Shown here: positions 23,581 to 33,959 of the stretch, one piece after another
Layout: every line of letters starts with the position of its first letter
How positions within the stretch are numbered: the first letter of the stretch is position 1
Source: Undaria pinnatifida
Taxonomy: Eukaryota > Sar > Phaeophyceae > Laminariales > Alariaceae
Assembly (NCBI GenBank): GCA_012845835.1
Contig: JABAKD010000018.1
Coordinates: 6,944,862 to 7,008,861, forward strand
Length of the DNA: 64,000 nucleotides
Direction of reading: 5' to 3'
Notes under the pieces: generated by a model
What the model saw: the letters and a program-made list of their open reading frames with translations, nothing else
Database searches by the model: none
What the model was told of the DNA's origin: nothing
Made by a program: the position numbers and the translations under genes

Positions 23581-26055
23581 GAGCGGGTGTTCGATGTCGA
23601 AGGCTGTTCGGAAAGGAATCGTTCGGGAAACTAAAACTCGATCGGATAAAAAGTTGGGCAGAGTTTTTGTTGACCTGGGAGGAAGGAAGGACATTGCGTC
23701 GGAAGGGGGAAAACATTACCCCATGATTGTGAAGGATGATTTCACGAGACGTGCATGGCTGTATTCCCTGAAAAATAAATCAGACGCTGGCAGTGCTTTC
23801 CGGAGTTTTCTTGCGAGTGTGCGTGCTGATGGTGTCCCGTCATTGGTTGAGATTGTTAGGTCTGACAATGGTGGGGAGTTTTTCGGGGGGGAGTTTGCAT
23901 CTGTGTGCAACGAGCTTTTGATCAAACAAGAGTTCACACCGGCTTATAGTCCGCAATATAATGGTGTTGCAGAGCGTGGGCTGGGATTGATAGAGGAGGC
24001 CGCGATGGCGGCTCGTATTCAAGCTAAAGTTCTTTTTGGGCATGTACAGTTACCTAAGACTGATAAACTCTGGGCTGAGGCTATGCACTGGGCTTGCGAA
24101 GCGATGAACCACACTGCGTGTTCTGCTAACCCTGAATCCAAATCGCCGTATGAAATGTGGTATGGTGAACCTCGTCCCGCTAGACCGTATCCCTTTTTTA
24201 AGCCCGCCTACTGTAGGTGGCAGCGACCGTCAAAGCTGCTGCCGAAGGGTGAAAGTTGTTTTTATGTCGGTCCTTCGAGAGACCACCCGCGTGATTGTCA
24301 TAGAGTACTTACGAGGGCTGGTACTATTCAAGAAACGAGGGATGTGACGTGGGAGGTGCTGCCGTCACAGCTCCTTCCGCTGCAACCTTCTTTGCCGATA
24401 GAGGTAGCAGAGGAGGGAGGGGAGGATAGTGACGACGATGTTGAAACCGAGATATGGCCGCTTGTGGGAAGAGGAGTCGCTCACACACTTTTGAAACGTG
24501 ATGCCGTGCCCTCTGGTGCGGGAGTCGAGGAGGTTGAGAGTGTTGGCGCAGGTAGTATAGGCCCGTCCTTTTCTGTTCCATCTTCCCCTGCTGAACCGTC
24601 TGCCCCCGTGAACATTTCTTCTGGTAGTGTAGCTCCTTCTGTGTCTTCGCCTGTGAATGACGGGGAGGGCCAGGGAGGGCAGGAATCAGGAGAGGTAGAG
24701 ATGGGGGATCTGGGAGGGGATGATGAGGTAGAGTCGATGGGGCAGGGAGGGCATGATGATGAAGAGTCGATTGGGTCGGGAGGACTGGTAGAGGCGGAGG
24801 CATCCCCTCCAGCCGCTCGTCGTCCGCGGCATGTGGCCGAGCTTGCTGACTTTAATACTTCCGCGCGTGAAAATGATGAAGTGAGAGAAGGTAGGACTCG
24901 CGCGCAAACTCGTGCAGTCAACCAGCAGAGTGTACCCGGCCTCATGGCCACCCTAGGACCCATCTTCGCGACAGAGGTCGTGTACTCATTGTTGTCGGAG
25001 CAGAGAGCAGGTGATGAGACGGAATTGCCGAAAGAACTGGTTCAGGATGTAGAATCGGAGCCTGGTAGTTATCAGGAAGCCCAGCGTTCGAAGTACGCTA
25101 AGATTTGGGACGGAGCCAGGTCTGCCGAAATTGAAGGCTTGATAAGAGCAGGAACGTTCACGTTGGCAGTAAAAGTCCCGATAGGCTGTAATGTGATTGA
25201 TGCTAGATGGGTTTTCAAGTGGAAAGCAGACGAAACAGGAAAGATAGTGAAGGCCAAGGCTAGGCTTGTAGCGAAGGGCTTCAAGCAGAAGTATGGTGTG
25301 GATTATCTTGAGGCATTCTCGCCTACCGCAAATGCTGCATCTTTACGATTGCTGATAGTGTTGGCGTGTTTGTACAATTTGGAATTACTCCACTGGGATA
25401 TTGAGCAAGCATTTGTTCAGTCGGAATTGGATCACGAGGTGTTCATGAAGTTGCCTCCTGGCTGCGGGTCGATGTCAGGAAAGGTTGTCCGTTTGAACAA
25501 GAGTTTGTACGGGTTGAAGCAGGCTTCTAGGACATTTTACAAGAGGCTGGTGTCGGAACTGAAGAGGATTGGTTTCGAGCAGTCAATGTCTGACCCCTGT
25601 GTCCTGCGTTTCATGATGGGAGACGAGGTATTGGGGATGGTCGCGATCCACGTGGATGACATTCTGTATGCAGGAAGTAAGAGCCTTGCCAAGGTGGTTG
25701 TGGCAGCACTAGGTGACTCTCTTCCTACGAAGGACTTGGGGGAGGTCAAGTTCTTTCTAGGTTGTGAATATATTCGCGACCGTGAGGCTGGTACGATTGA
25801 GATTTCTCAGGAAAGTTATATCAGGAGTGTTCTCGAGAGATTCAATATATGTCGCACCAACTCGATCCCTGCTTCCCTTGCCAATGATAACAGGTCCGTG
25901 ATGGAGGATGAGGGGGCAGGAGATGTGCCGTTCCGAGAGGTGGTGGGGAGCCTGATGTGGATAGCCAGCCAGACAAGGCCCGACATCGCGAATGCTGTGC
26001 GGGCGGTGGCGAGGCATTCTCACGAACCAAAGAGGAGCCACTGGAAGGCAGCTTG
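23480..26055 (+). pseudogene. pol: copia Pol: zinc knuckle, integrase, reverse transcriptase
   Basis: The frame opens at 23351 and is meaningful from 23480. It starts with a CCHC knuckle, CYKCGEVGHMKLDC. Only ~50 residues later the integrase core begins (VFVDLGG). The DSGA-type protease and the integrase HHCC finger that normally lie between are absent. The core keeps its catalytic triad, with RSDNGGEF and NGVAERG spaced 35 residues apart (DD35E). A Ser/Pro/Glu-rich linker (24400-24900) follows, then reverse transcriptase with WKADETGK, DIEQAFVQ and the catalytic HVDDI (25652-25660). The frame breaks at 26052-26055, apparently by loss of one T, and runs to a stop at 26095. Confidence 0.9.
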
Positions 26056-26604
26056 CAGAAGATTCTCAATTATCTTCTGGAAACGGCGCATCTGACTTTG
26101 AAGTTCAAGCAGGATAGTTCGGTAGACGCAGGCACGTTGGTGTATGTAGATGCTGACTTTGCAAGTAGGGCCACTGACCGTAGATCAGTTTCGGGTGCGA
26201 TGGTTTTCGTGGCGGCGATGCTTGTAGTTTGAATTTCTAGGGCGCAGAAATGCGTTTCACAGTCAACTTCAGAAGCAGAGTATCTTGCGATGGGAGATGG
26301 TGTAAAGGAGGCTCTGTTTGTAAACGGAATGCTTCAGTTCCTGAGGCCTAGTGCGAAGCCTCGTAAGATAGATGTCCTTGAAGACAACGAGGGGGCGATT
26401 GCGCTCGCAGAGAACCCGCTGAGCTCGAGTAGGAGTAAGCACATCGATGTGAGGCACCACTTTCTTAGGAATCTGACCGAGGAGGGTGTGATCGAAGTCA
26501 CCCACGTCCCCAGCGAGAAACAACACGCGGACATCCTCACGAAGGCGTTGCCGAGAGATCTTTTTGAAGTTCACCGCGACTTTGCACTTGGTATCAAGAA
26601 GTAG
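26040..26604 (+). pseudogene. pol: copia RNase H, frame-shifted and interrupted by a stop
   Basis: Continues Pol in a new frame. YVDADFASR and TDRRSVSGAM mark the start of RNase H. An in-frame TGA at 26230-26232 stands where copia elements usually have tryptophan, a single G-to-A change. STSEAEYLAM, then EDNEGAIALAENP and SKHIDVRHHF follow. The end, HADILTKALPRDLF, is the usual copia Pol terminus. The stop codon is at 26602-26604. Confidence 0.88.
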
Positions 26605-26679
26605 AAGTCTGAGTCGTTTTGTTTTTGTTTTAGTTTGATATGTATTTGGTCTGGTAGATACAACAGCCCCTAGGGAGGG

Positions 26680-27211
26680 TGTTTGTGATAGCGGCATGTA
26701 TGTATCAACTGTACTGCGGTGAAACTCTGATTGGTTGGTTTGAATAGCAGAACTGTTGATTGTATGTTGTTGTACCAGAATACTCTTCTTGTGGTGCTAC
26801 GGTACTTTGGTAGATTGTACATGTGCACGAGTTATACATCGGACCGTAGTGGTGTGTACGGTACGTTGGTATGTCGGTACGTTGGACACATTGACGAATA
26901 GGAACATTCCTGTAGTGTTGCTAACACGATATAGCTTGTCTCAACGAACAGCCTAGCAATAAGTTACAGTTACATACGTTGTGTCACGGAGGTAAGTTAC
27001 AGGGATCATCTCGTGGTATCACCCACGAGCAGCCCCACGGGTATGTACGAGTAGGCACTATGCGAGGAGGTTTAGGTATTCGACTACGAGCGGTTGTTAC
27101 TGGGCTGTGGAGAGTTGGCCCACATGACCCACTCCACTTTCTGACCTGTCTCTCCAGACATTGGTCTCTCTAATATAATACCTTTCTCCAGAAGCCACTG
27201 ATTTACCAACA
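26680..27211 (+). repeat. copia 3' LTR
   Basis: 532 bp, preceded by the purine tract and followed by the CTCGT target duplicate at 27212-27216. Confidence 0.93.
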
Positions 27212-27363
27212 CTCGTGGTGCTGCTGCTGCGTCCCGCTATTCACTGTCACACACCTCGGGCCTCACCACGAGCCGATAGGGTCGGATATAGTGATGGCGA
27301 CCACTACGAGAGCCCTTGCCACTCTCCTCGCAGTCGCGATGGCACCATTCGCCAACCACAAGA

Positions 27364-27660
<297 letters not shown>

Positions 27661-27822
27661 CGTACTTCTTGAGGACGACGACAGCCGCCGTCTTCCACAT
27701 GTCGTTGTTGCTGCACTAGGTCGACGGGAGCGAGGGGGAAGGCAGCCCTCGTCGCATGACGCCCAAACGGCGTATTTTCCCTCGCCCCACCTACAAAGGT
27801 CCATCTGCGTGTGAGCTGAGAT

Positions 27823-28088
27823 TGTCAAGGTACCCCGAGAGGGGTGCATGGTTGTCGGTGTTGGGAGGTGTTCTCCTTATGGTAGAGGTGTCTTTATTCG
27901 CCTCTCCTCATAGCTCGCTGACTAGACAAAACGAGCTGACTACTTCCACTTTCTGCCGACGACGCCATGTGTCAAGATATTCCGAGGAGGATGCGAGGTT
28001 GTCGGTGTTGGGAGGCGTTCTCCTCACAGTTACGTTGTATTTACTCATCTATCCTCATGGATCGCTGACTAGACAAAACAAGCTGACA
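27823..28088 (-). mobile_element. ultra-short LTR element (SMART-like)
   Basis: Two diverged direct repeats (27823-27940 and 27968-28088) share AGACAAAAC(G/A)AGCTGAC and GGTTGTCGGTGTTGGGAGG. Only 27 bp lie between them. On the minus strand those 27 bp read TGGCGTCGTCGGCAG, the same primer-binding-site-like sequence as in the TRIM at 9228-10263, followed directly by the purine-rich AAAGTGGAAGTA. I infer a minimal LTR retroelement; no target duplication is clear. Confidence 0.45.
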
Positions 28089-28559
28089 TTACTCTAAAAT
28101 AATTCTAAAATATAGAGCAGAGCATGGCGGGGCAGTGACGATGTGGGGAGTCCAACATGGACCCCCACCGTCGCTTGCATTTTTACCCATCTATGATAAC
28201 CTTGATGTGACCGTGACATCTAATATCACCTGGTTTCACCCCAACCATGGCATGGTTTCATGTCGAATCTATAGACTAGCCACCCATGGAGAGCAGTCCA
28301 TAACAAGATGCTCTGATGCGGTGAACTCGTGCGAGTACGTAGTCGCTCGATAGCCGTTACTGGTTATTTTTCGGGAGAACTTTGTCCCAAAAACAATCTG
28401 TAAATTCGGGTCTCATTGTAAGAGTTGTCGACCCGATTCTGCCCATCTGATTCTGCGACCCGAATATCCATCTCATTTTTGGATTCGGATACCCTTCTAT
28501 AAGAGATGGCCCAACAAAATCCCTGAAAAACGAACTTCCATACTCCGAACGGATCAGCT

Positions 28560-29070
28560 CGCCGTAGTTGGAGCTAGCTCTTTTCGACGGTAGCTCACCG
28601 GTAAGCTACGTTAGCTACACGAGCTGCACATGTGTACCCGGCTTGAGCTACGGGAGGGCAGCTCATCTGCAGATAGTTTGAAAGGGTGAGCGATAGTCGA
28701 TAGCTCATCTGCACATACATGTTGTCAAAGCTTGAGCTATACGAGCTACATGAGCTAGCTCCTTTGTCCCGGGATGAGCTACAAGAGCTACGTGAGCACA
28801 TTTTCCCGACTTGAGCTACAGAAGGGTACATTTTGCCGACTTGAGCTACAGAAGGGTAGCTTATCTGCACATGTTTTGCAAGGGTGAGCTATCATGGATA
28901 GCTCACCCGCACATGTTTTTCAAAGCTTGAGCTATACGAGCTACATAAGCTAGCTCATTTGGCCCTGGACGAGCTATAGGAGCCACATGAGCTACACACG
29001 TTTTCCCGGCTTGAGCTACGGGGGGCTAGCTAATCTGCACATGTTTCGAACGCGTGAGCTATACACGATG
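28560..29070. repeat. ~195-bp degenerate repeat rich in GAGCTA
   Basis: CTTGAGCTATACGAGCTACAT occurs with small changes at 28731 and 28926 (195 bp apart). GGCTTGAGCTACGG occurs near 28640 and 29008, with GACTTGAGCTACAG at 28807 and 28837. About 2.5 units are present, plus a 30-bp tandem duplication at 28807-28866. Confidence 0.7.
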
Positions 29071-29654
29071 GATGATCTAGTTCATGACCTGTCTGGGGTT
29101 TGCAAAATTTTGACCTACTTGTTTTTTTCGTGATTTTATTTGCAGACTGTAGTGCTAGGGAGACGTTTTATAGCGTTGTTTTCACGTGGATAACATTCCT
29201 GATAGTGTTTGGGTGCTCTACGATCGTGTACTAAACGGGCAGCATGCATGCATACAGAGGTACTCTATTGTTGTAATACCCGTCACTGGTGGTACTACTG
29301 CTGCATCTGCTCTATCAGCTGTGCCGCAGTAAGGGTTTCACATCGCCACCCAATGGCAACATGGCCAACGAACGCACCGGCTCCGAGTTTTCGACTGCGC
29401 TAGCTCCGGCAAGAGCTGCTGGTGCTGCTATGCCAAGTAGACATACGCGGGCTACACGGCCAAAGGATGCTTCTGCTGTAGCTCGCAGCCATAAGCTTAA
29501 TTCAATAGCCTTTACGAGATGTCTGGGTTTTTATCTCGGATGAAGTATGTAAATATCGGGGAGTATTTTCAAGTACCAGGTGCCAGGTATGAGTTTTACC
29601 GTGGTCGACCAAATTACAAAAGCGAAACGAAAAACGGTGGTTTTGTTTTTACAA

Positions 29655-29735
29655 AGTTCTGTGAGTAGGGTTGGGGTTGGGGTTGGGGTCGGGGTTTTGG
29701 TTCGGGTCAGCGGTTGGAGCTAGGATTAGGGTCTA
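29655..29735. repeat. degenerate telomere-like G-rich tract
   Basis: Runs of GGGTT and GGGGTT with substitutions end in GGATTAGGG. This resembles a decayed TTAGGG array. Confidence 0.55.
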
Positions 29736-30002
29736 CAGTAGTCGGCAGTTTTTGATATTTTTCCTCATCACAATACCGCAAGCACACATTGGCCAAAACA
29801 ACTTTCCCCGTTTTCCATAGTTTATCCTCGATAATTATCAGGAAGAGCGGGAAAGGCAGCTCCCTAGGTTTCAGCTTCCTAGATTTCACCACTTTGTCCG
29901 TTCTGCACGATTTTGTTTTTAAAGTTTTACGTGTTAACGTTATCCTTCAAACGGTCCTTACAGTGTCCGGATACATGGTACCAAATGCCAGCTACCACGT
30001 AC

Positions 30003-30216
30003 CTCGGGTAAGAAATAGGGGTGCCAAAGCTTCGATAATGAATGGTGCCGAAGCCACAACAAACAACAGCCGGGCCTCATTAGTAAAGGGAATGCCCATC
30101 GGTGTTCCTCCCAAGTTGATACTCTCCTCCGAGAGGTCATGCTGTGTGACAAGTTCAGCGTGGAGAGCAAAAAAGCCGTCGCCAAAATCGTTTGCACAGC
30201 GACAACGCGATATCCC
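30003..30216 (-). CDS. possible exon of unknown protein
   Basis: One minus-strand frame stays open across 214 bp between an AG acceptor at 30217 and a CCGAG|GTACGT-like donor at 30002. It reads naturally, with DFGDGFFALHAELVTQHD near the start and a hydrophobic stretch, LLFVVASAPFIIEALAPLFL, near the end. The hydrophobic part could be a membrane segment. I do not recognise the family and cannot link it to flanking exons with confidence. It overlaps a 208-codon plus-strand frame that shows no motif. It may be a fragment of a mobile element. Confidence 0.25.
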
Positions 30217-30419
30217 CTGCCCTCTATGCCTGCTTCAGGCAGTGCTCGTTCAGCCAAGCCTGACGGTCCCAAGCGGCTCCAAGACTGTCTCGTCAACCTT
30301 CGGGCGAGCTCATAGCTCCTTACACTCTACTGCTGCTGTAGTCGCCACTACTGCGCAAAGCTACGTATGGCCTACAGATCTCCGCACAGCGCACATCAGC
30401 ATAGTATTTTTATAGCGAT

Positions 30420-32360
30420 ATGGAAGGCCCTGTGTCAAGCAAGGGGGGGTGGCTTCTACCGCCCCCGACTGACGTTTTGTATACTTTTTGTCAGGCGTAT
30501 CGGGGGGGACGATGCCAGATACCCCCCCCCCCCTGTCTCCCCCCCCCCGCCCCTAAAATATAAATAAACATAATAGTTGGCCTCGGTTGGCACCGACGCT
30601 GTAAAACATTACATGTATAATGGGGTTGGCGTTGATTAGCAACGACGCCGTAAAACATGTTAGTCACTGCGTGAGCTAGACAACCAGGATACCCGTTTTT
30701 TTTTGTTGGCGGTCACCATGATGGTTATCGAGTGAGATCATATTGTGCGGGGTGGAGAACCCTAACTCCGCACAGGGGGAATGGTCGCATCACGTAGTGT
30801 GAATATGGTAAGGCACCCACGAGGCAGTTACATCGTAATACCCATAGCTGCCTCTGGAGTGGCCACACCAGAAAACAAAGTATAACTCATTGGCGCTGTC
30901 ATCTCCATAACCAGGAAAGTAGGCACAAGGTGCCGAAGTCCGTCTCACGAGCGGTTCTTGGAAGGATGCAGTTCACCCTTCATGCGAGTCGCCCAACACC
31001 TCACGACGCTTCGTGCTTGGTGCAAGCAATGTCTGCCTGGTTGGTGAAAACCCGACGTGCTCCGTCCCGGCATAGTAGGGATGCGAGGGTCCATGGTCAT
31101 ACGACTACGGCCATGCACAAACTGAGTACACCCCCCCCTGTCTGGGGCTCGAAGTTCGACGTGTGGTGTCGGAAAGCATAAAGGAGCGTGCGCCCTCGCC
31201 AGGGTACATTGTTTTCTTCTTCATGTGTCTGTAAGTGTAATGTAATACGGTTCCAATACCCTGTCACGAAGGGGCAGTGTGGGGTAGGCCCGACTACTAG
31301 TATTATGTGCAGGTTGTTGTCTCTAGACGAAGCAAGCTTGAGCACTCACACCTGTTGATAATTTTGTCGTTCATATCATAGCTCTTGCGTCAGACTCAGA
31401 TGGCTCCTCGAGAGTAGGGAATTCCTCTCCGAGATTCTTCCAGAGGAAATAGTAGCGCCTCCACAACTTTACAGAGGGAAAACGGTATAGGTATAATATT
31501 ATAATACGGAGGGGAAACAGGGATGCCACAACAATAGCCCACCCTGGAGGTCGGTATTTGAAGATGCATAAGATGGCGAAGCAAGAGGGTGCTAAGTCCA
31601 TCCGGAACCTCCGGAGCGCAATAGAATGAACGCTTTACATCCCACTTCGACACCTCTACGAATTGCAAGGCGAAGGCAGGATAATAATCTGCCCAACAAA
31701 CCCAAACAGACGGGGAAAACGCTGGCAGGTCAACACGACGATACCGAGACATGGCCAAAGTTTGCCATGCTTTCGAAATTTCCTACTGTGCTCAAATTAC
31801 TAGGAGCCAGCGCCAGCTTCTAAGTTACACGGCGCCCTAAAAAATGGACCCGTTTCGAGCTGGCTGAAGCTGAATCTACGACGAAGCGACCGAGATCCCC
31901 GAAAAGAAAGAGATTAAGACAACCATTTTTTGTTTTTCTAACGAAAGTATTCTAATCCCCATTGATTGCGACGACTTCTCCTACCGCCCACCAACGCACA
32001 CAAGTTGACCACAGTCACGAGCAAAAAACCCTTATCTTTTAGCGGGCTCAAAATATTATGTGTCGTACGTTCTTGACTGCTTTATTTAATTATGTGCAAA
32101 ATTGCGTTCTTACGTTTTGTGTGAAATTCGAGCCAAAAATTTATCAACCCCCAAATCCATTGGAACAGCGCCCACATTTTTTTTGGGACAAACTACCCGT
32201 GATAGCTTACTTGTAGGATAGCTTTCGCGGGAGTCAATGGGTTCGCGTACTGCCCCGCTTTCCAGTGCGTGCTTCAAGGTCTAAAGAGAGAAAGACAATT
32301 GGTGCCCGCAGTTTTCTGGTTTGGTCAGCTTGACATTATCGTTCGTTCTTGTATTGGCAG
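30420..32360. other. no recognisable gene
   Basis: G- and C-run sequence near 30430-30560, short related segments GACGC(T/C)GTAAAACAT at ~30590 and ~30645, then unrecognised sequence. ORFs up to 120 codons lack family motifs. Confidence 0.45.
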
Positions 32361-32602
32361 GAAAGCCGTCGAAGAGAGGACCTCCAGTGCCTGCTGAAAT
32401 CCGTCTTGCTGTCGGCCTTCGAATGGTATACGGAGCTTCCCACTTCGAGGTCTGCGACAGGTTTGGGCTACCCCTCAGCTATGCGGAGCATTTGGTTGGG
32501 GAAGTCGTGGAAGCCATCAACAACTGTGAGCAGGTTGGCAAGAAGTTCCTTCCGAGGACGAAGAAGCTCTGCAGACGGTTCGCCGACCGTTTCGAGGTCC
32601 AG
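32361..32602 (+). pseudogene. PIF/Harbinger-type transposase, internal exon
   Basis: A 242-bp exon bounded by acceptor TTGGCAG (to 32360) and donor GTACGT (32603). It begins in phase 1 and ends in phase 0. The product has PVPAEIRLAVGLRMVYGAS followed by FEVCDRFGLPLSYAEHLV, a helix-turn-helix-like pattern seen upstream of the DDE domain in Harbinger nucleases. Its entry phase and first residues (GKPSK) fit directly after the phase-1 exon at 317-704, as if both were pieces of the same transposon family. No catalytic exon is seen downstream in 32603-34000, so the copy looks incomplete. Confidence 0.45.
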
Positions 32603-33928
32603 GTACGTGCCGGTACACTATGCCACCCCCCTCATGAGTCCCGCAAGAAAGCCTAAAAAATATGGGAAACTAGCAAACACGACAGCAGTTAATTTGTTTG
32701 GTATTGAGGTTAGTGTAGGACACACTCTTTGTCAAGAACGAACTCTAGCCTAAAACCGATAGCCTGATTTCTCATGAGTGAGCCGGTATTGTAAAGTATA
32801 CGCCCACGATTGATGAGTAACACGATAAGAACGCTAGGTTTCAATTTTTGTGAGGCCCTTAAGAATCAGTGTATCGATATAAGTGACGTCTGTTATGCCA
32901 CTTTGCATGCACTCGAGGATGTCTCGTAGATACGTTGCACAAAGCGATGCTGTGCAACCCGAAACAATCAAGTGCTTACACTTTTTCTAGCTTATTTTGG
33001 CGTGCCTAACGAGGCACAGGAATGATGTGTGTAGAGTAAATCGGAACAGTTTGCGACATACAAGCGTTTACGTGGCATAACTCGGCATAACGTACGCAGT
33101 ACGCAACTGTTTTTTTTTCTCCGAGTTTAGCTGTAGCTGTTTTCACGTGGACAAGCTATTTCTATATGCTCGACGACATCCAGCACACCCTGACCCGTCA
33201 TCCTAGAGAGATACAAGCTCTGTGGCCTAAGAAAATGCAAGACAGAGAACATCGAAGTCATGAAACGAGTCCCGCCGTATGAAGACGCTTGCTACGATAG
33301 AGGTGCACCACTTTTTTTCCAATACTACCCCTCAATTTGGGAGCTTAAGACCTCTCTAAGGCAACAACGGATTTGGAGCAAATCCTACACTGCTATGATA
33401 CCGAATGGAAAATCCCATGGTCTCGGTACACAACAAAGAATCAGGCACAACAAAAATTGGTCTATTTGTGACGATTTTGGGTTAAGGAGCGCCGTCATTC
33501 AGAAAAATAAATAGCCGAAAAGTGCTGCCTCTATCGTAGCATGGTTCTAGGGCGCAGGACGAATTTCTCCAATTTGAGGGGGGCATCCACAACGGAAACG
33601 GCGGCTTTCGGAATATCTCTTCGAGATACGTCCAAAGACGCACCACTCGGCGTTTGAGCTGTGCCCGCTATGTCGAGAAAATTGCCGTTGAAAGAATGTC
33701 CGAAGGGGTGTCTTATCTTGCACGTTAACACACTAGTGGGTGCTGCCTTCATGTTTAAACGTGCTTTCTACCCGACGGCATCGGCACACCCCGTATCCGT
33801 CCCTATTATTTATCCTACAGACGCGCAAATTGTGTAGTTACCGACTGGAGCTTTGAGACGGAACCAGCTAAAACATTCTCAAATATATTGAGGAAAACAC
33901 AGGGAATACTAACTTACCGCGTACGGAA

Positions 33929-33959
<31 letters not shown>

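Larger units (their letters stand above)
21596..27211 (+). mobile_element. Ty1/copia retrotransposon, complete ends, protease region missing
   Basis: A 5,616-bp element with 532-bp LTRs (TGTTTG...CCAACA) and a perfect 5-bp target duplication, CTCGT, at 21591-21595 and 27212-27216. The LTRs differ at four positions by my reading (about 0.75%), so insertion is recent. The gene order integrase before reverse transcriptase is diagnostic of copia. The coding region has two 1-bp frame breaks and one stop, and no protease or integrase zinc-finger segment. A purine tract, CCTAGGGAGGG, precedes the 3' LTR. No standard primer-binding site starting TGG follows the 5' LTR; the interior begins with the palindrome CGCTATAGCG. 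Confidence 0.92.

Noticed and set aside
24324-24963. Long minus-strand frames opposite copia Pol
   Set aside because: They mirror the Ser/Pro/Glu-rich linker of Pol and have no own motif.
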